DNA of 64,000 nt from Ceratorhiza oryzae-sativae (Eukaryota; Basidiomycota; Agaricomycetes; Cantharellales; Ceratobasidiaceae), in assembly GCA_030998015.1 (NCBI GenBank), contig JARWMV010000247.1:62001-126000 (forward strand). Direction: 5' to 3'. Position 1 is the stretch's first letter. Every line of letters begins with the position of its first letter. Both the position numbers and the translations under genes were made by a program. Below, in pieces: positions 22,903-34,344 of the stretch. The notes below the pieces were generated by a model that searched no databases, was not told the DNA's origin, and saw only the letters and a program-made list of their open reading frames with translations.

Positions 22903-23270
22903 AACGGCTTTAAGAGCCCAAGGTCTTCGGCCGCACTTTTATTCTGACTATGATTATTAATCGTTGAATCCCTTGAAATAAACCTCGTTAATGTTGATTA
23001 AATACCTTCTGGGCTCACAAGCAAGGACGCGGTGTGATGATCCGCCTGTTCTGATTCAGTACACAGGTCGGCTTAAGCCAGAGGATTTCTGTATCATTCA
23101 TAAGCCATATCATAAACCGGCTCCGGTCTTGGCATAACGTATGTGCTTTCAAGCGAACAACGAGCTACGAAAATCCATCCATAACTGGCAGGCGACGCAT
23201 AGAGGCTGACTAAGACTCGAGACTAAGCGCTCCACCATTTTGATCGGCAAACCTAACCTTGTTCACCACC
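22903..23270. other. Intergenic, no feature seen
   Basis: Between the epoxide hydrolase 3' end and the ACR3 start. No open frame or element with support. Confidence 0.5.
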
Positions 23271-25202
23271 ATGAACATGACCCAACGATCTAACCCCCCC
23301 AAGGACGGCATCGAGGTGCAAGAATTAGCAGAGATGGATCCACCCTTGTTTCGATCAAACTGCACCAATTGCGACTTTTGCTCTGGGCTTCGAGACATGG
23401 ACGTCGACTCGGAAGTTAAAGAAAAATTGGCGCCGGTGGTGCCCGTTAGTGCTGGCAGTAAGCGAGGTTCACAATTAGAATGATTCATAGTTCAAAAAAG
23501 CTCTCCGTAGGCCTTTTCAAGTCTCTTTCTTTTCTTGACCGGTACCTCGCGGTGTTCATACTACTGGCCATGATATCTGGAGTGCTTATCGGGGTATACA
23601 AGGTAGCTGAAATTTTCTACGAAACGGCGTCCTGGCTTAACCACATCGAAATTTCCAAGGAGCACGCAGTACAACGTGCATTCTCCGGTGCCTCTTGGCA
23701 AGGCACATCCATCCGTACGTTTTCCTGCCCATTCCGGGCTAGCACTAATCCGACCTGGATCACCAGCCATCCTGATAGGTTTACTCGTCATGATGTGGCC
23801 CGTCCTCACCAAAGTTCAATACGAACGCCTGCCTGTAATCTTTCAACGACGTGACATATGGCTCCATATCGCCATATCCCTGGTTCTCAACTGGATCATT
23901 GCGCCCTTCATTATGCTAGGGCTGGCTTGGGCTACTCTGCCAGAAGCAGGGCTGGAGCGCGAGAGAAAAGGTGTTATCCTTGTTGGAATCGCAAGGTGTA
24001 TAGGTATGTTTGGGCCACTCTATGAGTTCGGTAAGTTATTGAGATAAGGTAGCTATGGTGCTGATATGGAACGGGCTTGCCTGCGGTGACCTCGAGTATT
24101 GTGCCATTTTGGTTTGCGTCAACTCGATTCTTCAGGTATGCAAAACTCAATGTTAACCCTAGCTTATCGTTGATGCCTATTAAAGATGGTATTATTCTCC
24201 CCGTACTCCCTCCTCTTTTTGGATATCCTGGGTGGAGGAACCAGCACCTCTATTCACTTGGATTATTCTCATACTGCAGCTAGCGTCGGAATAGTGCGCA
24301 GCTTCCTCTTGTAGCTCTCTGTTCGCGATTAACTTTGTTGAAATAGTTTCTCGGGATTCCATTGGCGGCTGGATTCGTTACTCGCTTTGTGATGAAGCGG
24401 CTACTATCACGTAAAGCGTTTGACAAATTCTTGCTATACTTCGGACCCCTGGCCCTGCTCGGCTTGCTGTCAGTGCCTGCCCAGTCGCCACTAGACGTTT
24501 TTGATAGCTCACAACCGAGATAGTTATACGATAGTCGTCTTGTTCGCATTCCAGGTATGGTATACACATTCGCGACTCGCAGTATCCCCACTCATATCTT
24601 TGCTAGGGCCACCGGATTGTCCAAAACATCGGTTCGGTTTTTCGGATCTTCGTGCCTCTCATCTTGGTGGGAATCATGCACTATCATCTGCCCAATTTCA
24701 CTCTTGACCCATATTTCAGTATTTCGTCATTGTGTGGACGACGACGTTCTTCGGTCTTTATTACCTCAACAAACGGCGCATCGGGCCAAATCTTGGAGGG
24801 TACGAGAAAGCAGTGGTTCAAGCGTTTGTACGTATAGAAGTTCTATTTCTTGATCCTGAGTAATCCCTAACGCTGGCAAACCTAGACTGCCGGCTCGAAC
24901 AATTTCGAACTTGCTATCGCGGTTGCGATAGCTAGCTTTGGAACAAATTCGCCCGAGGCACTGGCTGCTACGTGAGTTGAAAATTTCGCAATCATCGGTT
25001 TCTCTTCGTTCGGCTTACGCTCCTGGCCCAGAATCGGACCACTAGTAGAGGTATGTATCGTTTGAATGATGGACGAGCCTTCCGCTTACTTTGCATGCTG
25101 ATCCAGGTGCCAGTTTTACTTGCTCTCACGTATGTGGCTCTTTGGCTGCGGGGAAGGCTTGACTGGGAGCGTATTGGCCCCGGTGCAATCTCGCTCGTGT
25201 GA
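23271..25202 (+). CDS. acr3: ACR3-type arsenite efflux transporter
   Basis: Plasma-membrane transporter that exports As(III), of the ACR3 (bile/arsenite/riboflavin transporter) family. Hallmarks: SLSFLDRYLAVFILLAM in TM1; IGLLVMMWPVLTKVQYE; GIARCIAMVLIWNGLACGDL across an intron, with the cysteine conserved in ACR3 proteins; QMVLFSPYSLLFLD; GSNNFELAIAVAIASFG; and IGPLVEVPVLLALTYV. First exon 23271-23457, intron 23458-23510, then 23511-23714, 23767-24003, 24053-24135, 24186-24293, 24347-24468 and further small exons to the TGA at 25200-25202. All introns are about 50 nt and the frame is continuous. The hydrophilic N-terminus carries a cysteine patch (CTNCDFC). A start at 23480 is possible if the first intron is not used, but the spliced form gives the better match. 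Confidence 0.92.
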
Positions 25203-25830
25203 GGCGCACCACCCCCTGGGCTCGGGAAATGCGTTGTAGCATAGTCGTAGCAGCAAGATACATCGCAAAAAAATCATTCTGGACAAATATATTTTCCATT
25301 ACACTCTCGGATATACCTCATGAAGCGCCACGGCCTGGATCACGAGGATAGCAGATAGGTGTTAGATTGAACGGAGCACGCACATGCAATCCCCTTTTCT
25401 AGCTTTCTTGCCCTGCTGATGTTGCAGCCAAAGACTCGACCTTCAGATGAAAATGGACGAAAAGGTGCAGATTTGCGTATGAAAAAACAGAACCCGAACA
25501 ATTTACAACCACCACCCATCACGTTCCTATTGAGATTAATCCACCTATTGATTCCGCCCAGTATCTCAGCCTATCATGAGCTGTTATCGCCCTTTCGAAC
25601 GGATCCCACTCTGCCTGCTAGCTCCCATCCCACTATAATAATTATCCGCTGTGGAGCGCGCCCCTTGTCCACTGTTCGACATATCAAAGTTATGCACTGC
25701 TTAAAATACTAGCGCTTCTTGTCTAATTTCAGTAGAGGTGCCAGTGACAGAGGATCTCTGCGGGCTCACAAAATTTTCGTCTGAAGCCAGAACCAAACGA
25801 ATACTCTTCGAACGGATCATAGAGTTCTTG
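25203..25830. other. Intergenic, no supported gene
   Basis: A frame starting with GTG near 25738 runs toward the LINE insertion but has no recognisable domain and no ATG. No other feature. Confidence 0.4.
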
Positions 25831-25843
25831 GACAACATATATA

Positions 25844-26762
25844 TCTTTAAATCAGATTTATTAGAGCCACTTCGAGGCCAGGCCTCATGTCGCGGCCACT
25901 CGCAAGTACATAAAGAGGAGAGGGGAGAGAGAGGAAAGATTACAGAGGGTGACTACTGGACTATACGCATATTTAACTGATGGCTCTCGCTATATGCGTT
26001 GTAGATCTGGGAAACGGTGAGACCGCCGAACATATTCCAGGAGCGCCGTATGACCGTGTAGAGACGAGAGTAAGAAAGAGAGAGAAAGGAAGTTGCGTCC
26101 CTAGAGGTCAGCACGTTTTGCCGGAGAGCGGCCAACTTCGGACAGCGTAGTACGAAGTGCATGACCGATTCCTCCGCTTCGCCGCAGGCCTTGCAAGAAG
26201 GCGAATCGACGAGGCCGAGCGTGTGGAAGCGCTTCTCGAGCTGGATATGCCCTGTGGAGAGTCTGAGAAGAAGCCCGACTTGAGCGCGCGACCTGCTGGC
26301 GGTGAGTCTCAGGAAATTGTCCGGGACAATGGTAGGAATCCGGGCTAGCATCTTTTGTCCTGCTGCGAGTTCGCCCCACCCGAAGCTTGCGTTGGCCTAC
26401 TTGGTGAGGAGCTTGGCTATAGGTCTAGAGATCCTTTGGTGGGATGAGGCAAGGGGTCTGGGGATGAGGTCGTGCGGATGCGTTTCCCCTCTCGCTGCTA
26501 GCTTGGCTTCTTTGTCCGCAAGCACGTTGCCTAGGATGTTTCTATGCGCCGGGCACCATTTCAGACTGAGTCGCGAGCAATCGCTCCTGCCCCTTATCTT
26601 CTTTGCGAGTGCTCTAATCGGGCATATTAGGCTGTTCGGGGCGCCCGAGTAGGCCCCTTCCACACACGCGATGGCCAATTGGGATTCGCTGTATATCAGC
26701 GCCTCCTCCATGACGCGGAGCCGGTGAACCTGCTGCAGTGCCAACCAGATGCCCGCGAGTTC
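25844..26762 (-). mobile_element. 5'-truncated non-LTR retrotransposon (LINE) with 13 bp target duplication
   Basis: The minus strand encodes the end of a LINE ORF2: an RNase H-like domain (IYSESQLAIA, LKWCPAHRNILGNVLADKEA) followed by the C-terminal zinc-binding region (CKACGEAEESVMHFVLRCPK). The two parts are in one frame, separated by an in-frame TAG at about 26397-26399, so the copy is dead. It is flanked by the direct repeat GACAACATATATA at 25831-25843 and 26763-26775. Only the 3' end of the element is present, as expected from incomplete reverse transcription. Confidence 0.85.
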
Positions 26763-26880
26763 GACAACATATATACATATACTATCTCATATACCTTGAT
26801 CGCATACCCTTCCAATGTGTTCCCAGATATGGAAATCTCACAGAGGCAAATGAAACTTACATCTAACCGTCATGATTCAC

Positions 26881-28036
26881 AGGCCGACGGGCAATGACTC
26901 TCTAAGACTCCTCCGACTTGCGACCGAAACAGCCGACATATTCCCCCCACTGAAGAGTGCTGCTGAGGTCACTCTCGATCTGGTAGATATTGTCAAGGTC
27001 AGAGGCCGAAAAAATTTATACACAAAATAATTTAACTTATATCATTAGTACAAAGGGCTTCAAATTAAACAAAACAATTGGAGAAATCTTGGGACCTATG
27101 TCCAGGACGCTACTGCCAGTGTCATTGTCTTCATAATGAAGCTAACGGGTCGCATCAAGACCTTAAAGATCAATTGAGACAGGTGCATGGTAGGATGTCT
27201 AATGTTTGGGTTGTACCAGTGCAAACAGGCCCAAATGTCTATGAAAGTGTTTTGAAGGACATCAATGAAGATATCTAGAGTGAATTGTCCTTGCCAGAAC
27301 TCAGAAGCCTCGGAATATTTCTGCGAAACCCTGACATGGTAGCTAGCGTGAAATCACGCGTAGAGGACGTTATGCGACTATTACAGGTATGGCTCGCCGC
27401 GACGCCAAATCCCATCGAGTAAGATGAACCAACACTCATTCTTTACGTGGCTGGGTGCGACTATTGCGGCTTTTATCGACCTCAAGAGCGTTTCCAACGG
27501 AGTATGCCATGCTCAGCGAGAAGCTGTGCTGATAAGCCAAACCCAAAATTTCAAAGTCTTTGTGCAATCTCTCCATTCGCCCCTATCACAGGGGTGTTCC
27601 CAGGACGCTCTTTCGGCAATTCAAATTACACTGTGAGCTAGCAGAGGATCGGCCAGCCGCACTCCTCCAAGAATTTGCGCAGTCTCTCAGAAAGCATTGT
27701 GGCCTTGTTTCTGAGTTGTATGAATACGACAAAGCACTACCTGCGATACGCAAAGCGATGGAGCTGTACAGACCGCTAGATTTGGATCAGCTAGAGACAT
27801 AAACACCGGAACTCACGCGGTTATTGCATCACCTTTCGCGTATTTCGTACCTTCCAGGCCGATGCGAGGCTCTACCTCCGGCCCAAAAAACGGCCAAGCT
27901 TTACAGAAATCGTTCCCAAGGTCATCCATCCGTCTTTCACCCCTGCATTAAGTATTCTCCGCACAGGCTTTCTAACATCCATAACACTTTGGCCTCTGCA
28001 GTCGCTCATGAAGGAAATACGATATCAGATGATTGA
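26881..28036 (+). pseudogene. NLR relic: N-terminal domain and TPR scraps, no NACHT
   Basis: An exon from 26881 encodes FPPLKSAAEVTLDLVDIVK. After an intron (about 27000-27049) comes WRNLGTYVQDATASVIV, matching the N-terminal domain of the NLR at 14994-18972 (EWEEIGDYVQDVAAAVVQ). Further on, LSLPELRSLGIFLRNPDMVA follows an in-frame TAG at 27276-27278. From 27630 on there are degraded TPR-like pieces (ALPAIRKAMELYRPL; LSRISYLPGRCEALPPAQ). No Walker motifs are seen. It is in the opposite orientation to the intact NLR. This is a decayed NLR or NLR-like gene that has lost its ATPase part. Confidence 0.65.
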
Positions 28037-28975
28037 GCCTTTCGCCCTATTTTTCGCCCTTGCCGCCCCGTCTGTTCCTGGTTTAATGATATTACATTTT
28101 ACTCGTTATTTCTTTCGGTGCCCGTATATCCCATGCATATCGGTGCTTATATGCTACTGATCTACTTTGATAACATGCATATTGGAATGCAACGGCACCG
28201 CTAGGGCGCCCTGGAATAATACTTTTCTTGTAGAAAGAAAACCCTTACACCATAGTTGTTCGGACACAGTAACAATACCTCCCAGTGCGATATCGAAAGG
28301 GCCTCATTCGAGTGCGACCAGGCTGCCTAGTGAGACACAACTGCCACCCTGTGTCAGAGGAACATATAATGACACGTTCGCGCTATGGTGCGAGACAGGC
28401 TATATGCACGCCTCAATTCGGACTAATTCAGATCCCGAACACACAATAACCAATCCGCAACTTGTCATTGTGGGTTCAAAGGGTCGAGACTACGTCAAGT
28501 GGGCACATAGGAGTGTGAAACAAAGTTGACCCACACGTTATTCCAAAGTGGCACGTGATCTGTTTTCCTCTTCTGCTTCCTCTTTCGCCTACCTTGTCTC
28601 TCTCCGAGCGGCTTGACCTCGCGTTCACGTAGCTCGTTAAATATGTATTTTAAAAATTGTTACGTGACTATTGTCATGAAGGGATACATTCTATATTTGG
28701 AATTTATATATTCCTGTTCATGGGTGACGTCATTACCTCGCTTTTCCCGCGCCCGTCTCAAACCAAGCACTACCCACTACACACGGTGACGTGAAACGGG
28801 TCATCAGGCAGCCTCGAGGTCATAGGCTGTCTATACGTACAATATCGTACGTCACACATCTCGTCAGACTCACGACGAGGCACGCTTGGCACACGTTTAT
28901 ATGCACTGCAGAGGAGCCTGATGTCTCTCCAGTTTTCTCACACGCACTGTGTTCATTCTGTGAATCAAGAACGAT
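28037..28975. other. Intergenic region, promoter of thaumatin-like gene
   Basis: A 120-codon plus frame (28167-28529) lacks an ATG and resembles nothing known. A TATA-like TTTATATG near 28896 precedes the thaumatin-like ATG by about 80 bp. Otherwise nothing seen. Confidence 0.45.
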
Positions 28976-30121
28976 ATGAACCCGTCTCGTCTGATAGCTG
29001 TTGCGTTTGCGCTAATGACAAATGTGAACAGTCGCACGTTTCTAGTCCAAAACGAGTGTCCGTTTACCGTTTGGCCTGGGGTCTATACGGATCCGAGTCG
29101 AGGAAATGCGTTCCCGCTCGTAGACGGCGGATGGGAGTTGCAGTCGGGCAACAACCGGTCATTTTTTGTACCGGGTACGTGTTGTACTTGGCTGGGAGGA
29201 AACGACTAATTAAACTGTGGGACAGATAATTGGGCTGCCGGTCGGATTTGGGGACGCCGAGGATGTGATTTTTCGAATACGCAGGGACCGGAGAGCTGTT
29301 TGACCGGAGGTGAATGGTCGATTCTGGGAGTGATTTATCGTATTTTAATCATTATTTGGTACAGGCTGTATTGGCGGCTTGAATTGTACTCAACCTGGAG
29401 TCCCACCCTCGACTTTGGCAGAGTTTACATTGTCCCCGACGGCGGATGCACCAGATTACTACGATGGTATATTCTCGTTTCGGAATAGAAGCAGTTCATG
29501 ACTCATCTGGAATTTGATAGTTTCGCTCGTGGATGGGTTCGATCTTCCGATCCGGATACTCCCAAGTGCCAACTGCCAGGTGGCTGCTTGCGCCGTGGAT
29601 CTAGCAGCCACATGTCAGTCTTTTTCCGGAGGTTTATATCTGGATTGATTCCATTGCTGACTCTGAGATATTGATAGGTCCCGATGCACTCAAGGGCCCT
29701 CATGATCCCAATGGGCTGAACGTGGGCTGCAAAACTGCATGCCTTGCGAATCTGGATGGGAATCAATCCAACTCGACTAATTGCTGCAGGTAGGCAGAGC
29801 CGTGATTGCAACCAAAGCAACTTCTCATAACCAAGACAGCGGCGCGTTTGTCACGCCAGAGACTTGCCCCTCAAGCAATGTAGCGTATTATGATTTCTTC
29901 AGTAAGCCTGTCCGCCATTATGTCAAGTAGCGCCTCTGAATTGGTTGTGCAGAGGGCAGCTGCCCTAATACATACGTGTATCCGTTTGACGAACAAAGTG
30001 GAACTGCGCTATGGACGTGCGGCGGGGCAAACAAGGCCGACTGTGAGCAGCCGCAAATGGAACATGTGGTTGGCATGCTGACGAACTATTTCCAGACACA
30101 ATCACCTTTTGCCCCTCGTGA
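28976..30121 (+). CDS. Secreted thaumatin-like protein
   Basis: Thaumatin-like proteins are disulfide-rich secreted beta-sandwich proteins; fungal members bind or cleave beta-1,3-glucan. The signal peptide is MNPSRLIAVAFALMTNVNS. The mature protein starts RTFLVQNECPFTVWPGVYTD, the typical thaumatin opening. Later hallmarks are AAGRIWGRRGCDFSN (containing the G-x-G-R-x-C-style motif), TPTADAPDYYDVSLVDGFD-like spacing (here LSPTADAPDYYDVSLVDGF) and GCKTACLANLDG. About 245 aa from eight or so exons; introns start at about 29175, 29313, 29451, 29619, 29790, 29910 and 30042. The protein ends ...FCPS with TGA at 30119-30121. Cysteines are plentiful, as in the family. No lesion seen. Confidence 0.9.
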
Positions 30122-30448
30122 TTCCGTTGCTTCCAAGCTGTATATTACGCAATTTTGTACGAATCGAATTTCTCGGCCGTGTCAAACACTCAAAGGCACG
30201 GCACACTAGAATCCGGAGGTGCCTGGCGCAGTCCGGATTTTCGGCTGCGCCAAGCACGGGAATTGGCAGCGTGACCAATCGGGAGACAGATTTGTCCATA
30301 AACGTCGAGACAGAATCGGCAGAAATCCCGGCCCGGCTTGGCAGGCGAGCCGTCTTATATTTGGCGCGTCCAGCTCGGATTCTGATCTCAACAACGGTCT
30401 CCCCTTTTGACTTCTCCCCTCCGCTCGTTTACCTACGCTCGTTTAGCC
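30122..30448 (+). promoter_or_regulatory. Intergenic region, likely LysM gene promoter
   Basis: Holds a TATA-like element (CTTATATTTGG, near 30352) about 95 bp upstream of the LysM ATG. Overlapping open frames on both strands here are not conserved-looking. Confidence 0.45.
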
Positions 30449-31294
30449 ATGTTCGTCAAGGCTCTTGCTCTCTCTGCACTGGCATCGGGTGAGTGCACTG
30501 CGAACAAGCGCGTGGACAACGCTGATGTTGCTCCAACAGTCGCGTTTGCCGCCGAGTGCACGCGCACATATACCGTCAAGGCCGGCGACTGGTGCGACTC
30601 GATCAGCCGCGCTCAAAACGTCTCCACGTACGTCATCCCGATCCAGGCGGCCGGGATGTCACAGCTGACGATCGGACAGGTACCAACTCTCCACCGTCAA
30701 CGCTGACAAGATCAACGACTCGTGCACCAACCTCGAGGTTGGCCAGGTTCTTTGCCTTGGTACCAAGGACCAAGACTGCACGATCACACACAATGTCGGT
30801 CAGTGCTGTTTATCGTCCCCGCACACGACCCTGAACTGATGACCAAAACAGTTGCGGGCGATACCTGTGATAAAATCATGTACGCGGCGGCCATAAACGA
30901 TACGATGCTCTGGACCAACAACCCTCAAATCGACGAGTACTGCTCTAACATCTATATCGGTGAGCCTTATAGATCCGGCTCATGATTCGGAAATTCATTG
31001 TTCTTCGCAGGGGAGGTTTTGTGCGTTGCAGACGCCGTGGTTTCACCTGAGCAAGTAGAAGGCCGCCTTGTCGGTGCCGCTGGTGGGCAGCCTGCAGGTC
31101 CTCCGGCTCCGGTCCCATACCCCGCAGCGAAGCCGAAGAAAAAGGCCAAGACTGTGACTTCCTCGTCGGCACCTCAGTCCTCGGACTTGCCCACATCCAC
31201 CCAGACCCCTGCCCCCGCTCCTACTCCCAACAACGACGAGGACGATGACTCTGACTTGCCCGAGTGCGAGGACCCCAACGATGATGGTTACTAA
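30449..31294 (+). CDS. Secreted protein with two LysM domains
   Basis: LysM domains bind chitin or related glycans; secreted fungal LysM proteins can shield hyphae or scavenge chitin fragments. Signal peptide MFVKALALSALASVAFAA, reading across the first intron. LysM 1 starts YTVKAGDWCDSISRAQNVST and ends LEVGQVLCLG; LysM 2 starts HNVVAGDTCDKIMYAAAIND and ends YIGEVLCVA. Introns at about 30491-30540, 30628-30679, 30799-30851 and 30960-31010 join in frame. The C-terminus has a Gly/Pro/Ala-rich stretch, a basic KPKKKAK patch, Ser/Thr/Pro-rich sequence and an acidic end (NNDEDDDSDLPE). The stop TAA is at 31292-31294. The tail is not part of the LysM fold and has no recognised function. Confidence 0.9.
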
Positions 31295-31317
31295 GGCCGA
31301 GACGCGAGGCAGCATTG

Positions 31318-31339
31318 CTTTTTTTTTTTTTTTTTTTTT
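31318..31339 (+). repeat. Poly-T tract (22 T) after the LysM gene
   Basis: An uninterrupted T run 24 bp past the LysM stop codon. A simple homopolymer with no specific function inferred. Confidence 0.9.
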
Positions 31340-31558
31340 GGATATAATATACCTTCGCTTTGTGGATTGTTTAGGATTTTGTTTATCGTAATTGTTGTGA
31401 GAGGAAACGCGGGGTTGGAATGCAAACCAGTTTTTTGTGGAGAAGACAGGGATCATCTACACTTAGTTAGATTAGTTTGCGCGATCCCTAGTGTTCCTGC
31501 GCACAGCGAGCTCACACAAGGATTCGGGGCGCCAATTTTGGGCATCGCCACAACCCCA

Positions 31559-31631
31559 GGTTGATTAGCTCAGTTGGTTAGAGCGCCGAGCTAATAACTC
31601 GGAGGCCATCAGTTCGAGACTGATATTGACC
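31559..31631 (+). tRNA. tRNA-Ile (anticodon AAU)
   Basis: Full cloverleaf: acceptor GGTTGAT/ATTGACC (with G-T pairs), D arm GCTCAGTTGGTTAGAGC, anticodon stem CCGAG/CTCGG with loop CTAATAA giving anticodon AAT, variable AGGCC, and T arm ATCAG-TTCGAGA-CTGAT. No intron. A short T-rich run (TTCCTTTTTC, 31633-31642) follows, suitable as a Pol III stop. Confidence 0.95.
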
Positions 31632-31642
31632 ATTCCTTTTTC

Positions 31643-32410
31643 TTCGCATTTGCCAACCCTCAATCTGAATCCACCAAATCTGGCGAAACCTGGTCCACCA
31701 TGAAGAATCTAAATTACGTGGAAAACCCTGGGAACAGCGATATATATGAGTCGAGCAGTGCGACACTTGAAGCGGGAAGTGGAATTCAAGGGCCCTCGTT
31801 TTTGCTGTCAAGCCAAGGCCAACTATTGGGGCCGCCTGCGCGACAATGGCAATTGTGAACGTTTTTCCAATCGGCAAATCACGAGCTTTTGAATTCGACA
31901 ATTTTGGGGGTGGATAGACCAACTAAGTCCTGTCGCGTGTGCCCAGCCAAAGCAAGGCCTTGAACTTCGGGTTCAAAAAGTCTCGTCTGAAATATCAGTG
32001 TTTTGAATCCAGCTGTACTGCGTATATGCTAGCGCTGATGCGTCCTAAAAATACGATGGCCTCCACATCCACTGGGATGTCCACTTGAGAATGTAACGCC
32101 TCGACCCAGAACCCCCACAGCAATGAGCGGACCTCACTCCTTTCAACCGACCGAGGTAATTCACTACTCATGTAATCGGAAACGCATCGGGCCAACGCGT
32201 TTTCAGATGCAAAGCCCGGCAGTTCCTTTTAGTCTTTTGTTCTGGCTGAAATAATGAAGCAATGATATATGAAATTGGCTCGACATCATAAATGCTCCAT
32301 TTAGTTGTGATATGAAAACGTGTGTACAGAGTGTCTTCGTCTCGCTTGTGTTTGATCTTAGATTCTTGCAAACAACCTTGGCTCACGTTTGAAGCGCGCT
32401 GGGCTAAGCG
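31643..32410. other. Intergenic, no feature seen
   Basis: Between the tRNA and the 3' end of the MFS transporter gene. Short frames on the minus strand (31578-31922, 31995-32386) resemble nothing known. Confidence 0.45.
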
Positions 32411-34344
32411 TCAGTTAGAAAGAATAATAATACACATGGTGAAATAATCACCGTATAGAATGCATAAAACTCCAACGAACTGGAGTATACCACTATATGC
32501 AGTCAGTGCGTGCCAATTACGATTGGTCGAATCTAGAATGACCCCCCCTATCGGGGAGCCAGCGAGATTCCCTAATAAATGTGAGCATTTATGTGTAGTA
32601 GTAGTAAGGATATAGTGAAGCACACCCGGAAGATTTGAGAGATTCAGCAGCCCCATAAGCGTAGCCAGATTGTGGGTCCCATATAGTGTGACTGCAACCG
32701 GCGTAATCAAACTAACAAAGCAAGGTCCGCTCAGTCCAAAAAGTACACTCGAGCGTCTAGGTTAGTTGTGTCGTTGGCCGAGTATAGATAATCGCAACGT
32801 ACGAGAAGACTATGATCCCAGAGTATGAATTTGCAGCAACGTTCCATAAAACAGCTTGACAGAACGAGCTGAAAACTAACACGAGAATGAATGCGTTGAT
32901 AAAACCAATTCTGTCAGCACAGATTCCAACAATCGTTCGACCTATTGCACTTGCAAAGCTCATGATCGAAATAGGAAGGTTCGCAAGCTGGGCTGAGATG
33001 TGGGGCAGCTTTTCTCCTGCGTACACCGATATGTAAACGAATGGCACGAGATAACCGCTGTGCAACTGGATGAGTGTAGTATGAAAAATGATAAGGAAGA
33101 CACACAAGACGGCAAATAGGAGCGATGACCAAAAGCTCCAGAAAACCTTGTCTTGAAGATATTGCTTATCTACCCACTGAATCTTTTGCATCTTGCTTTG
33201 GGATTGGGATTCGGGGAGCCGAGTTTTGATCAGGAAGAAGCCGACGAGCATGACCACGCCCTGAACGAAGGAATAGATCAACAACGTTTTATGGAAACCG
33301 ATGCGCGTCAGCATGGCCTAGTTTGGGATTAGCTTCAATAACGCCACAAACGAGAGGTAGGTTACTTGTATGACCAAGGATGGCACAGCCGCGCCTAGGG
33401 ATGAGCCAGCAATCACAATCCCTGTCGCAACCCCTCGTTGCCTGTAGAACCATTGTGAAGGGATAGCGAAAATCATCGGCAAGATCACTCCACCCCCTAA
33501 ACCTTGCATTACGCCCTATTTTGGAGGCATGTGTCAGCAGAGGGGTAGTGAATCACTGGTTTAGTTTTGCTCACTTGTGTGATGAAGATAGACCACAAGT
33601 TATGGCAGAACGATGCACAAAGTTGTCCAAGAAAAATTATGATACAACCTACTCCGATGAACGGCTATTACAAACTGGATCGGCATTGTTTCGCACTCGG
33701 GATCGACGCATCGCACTGACCTTGTACCCGCTAGCACACTTGATGTTAGCATCTGAGCAATTCAGAGCGTGTGTAAAACATTACGTACTATCGGTCACCG
33801 AGTTTGCCAGCTACGAATGACAGAGTACACACTATCTTTTTGAAGTTTGGTTGGGTTAGATTAGACCGATGTTCAGGAGTGGAAGATGTACTGACAGCAT
33901 TCTGCGTTGCCCCAATCGCACTAAGAGTGGATGTTGGGGTTCCTGCCAGAAAATGTTTCGAGTGGTATTCTTGAAAAACTCCCCACATGAGACTGGATTG
34001 ATGTTACATTAGCCAACGTCCCGTTCCCAAAGATAGGCCCAAGCTTACTTCCATCCTGTGGGTCTGTCAATTAACGCTTGAATCACATCAACGCTTGGCC
34101 GCTCACCAATTGACGGTGCTGCGATGAGCGCGCAACCAACGATGGACTTCCATCCCTCGATCCCTCCTTCGATAAATTCGCCATTTCCATTTTCATCTTC
34201 AGCTTGTGCAATTGTCTCGCCATCGAGCTTCTCTTCATTGACCTGCGGCCTGGCAGCGGGATTACCCGAGGTTGGAGTGGGCAAGGTGAAGTGGGCATTC
34301 TCGTCTATTTGAGTTGGGTAGGTCATATGTTTTTCGAGGTCCAT
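32411..34344 (-). CDS. MFS transporter, monocarboxylate (MCT) type
   Basis: Predicted plasma-membrane permease of the major facilitator superfamily, closest in feel to fungal monocarboxylate transporters (MCH family). The start is at 34344 with a hydrophilic N-terminus (first ~60 residues), then GGIEGWKSIVGC and WGVFQEYHSKHFL (TM1 region), VAGKLGDR (loop 2-3), QGLGGGVILPMIFAIPSQWF, RRQRGVATGIVIAGSSLGAA-type motif (here YRQRGVATGIVIAGSSLGAA), SFASAIGRTIVGICADRIG (loop 8-9), GLSGPCFVSLITPVAV and NLAGSPIGGVILD. About eleven exons with introns of 46-61 nt. The reading frame needs a 7 nt exon at 34049-34055, flanked by a 51 nt and a 56 nt intron, to give IGWNLMWGVFQEYH. The last coding stretch is hydrophobic and ends at 32411. 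The substrate cannot be told. Confidence 0.83.

Noticed and set aside
28167..28529. A 120-codon plus frame before the thaumatin-like gene
   Set aside because: It does not begin with ATG and matches nothing recognisable.
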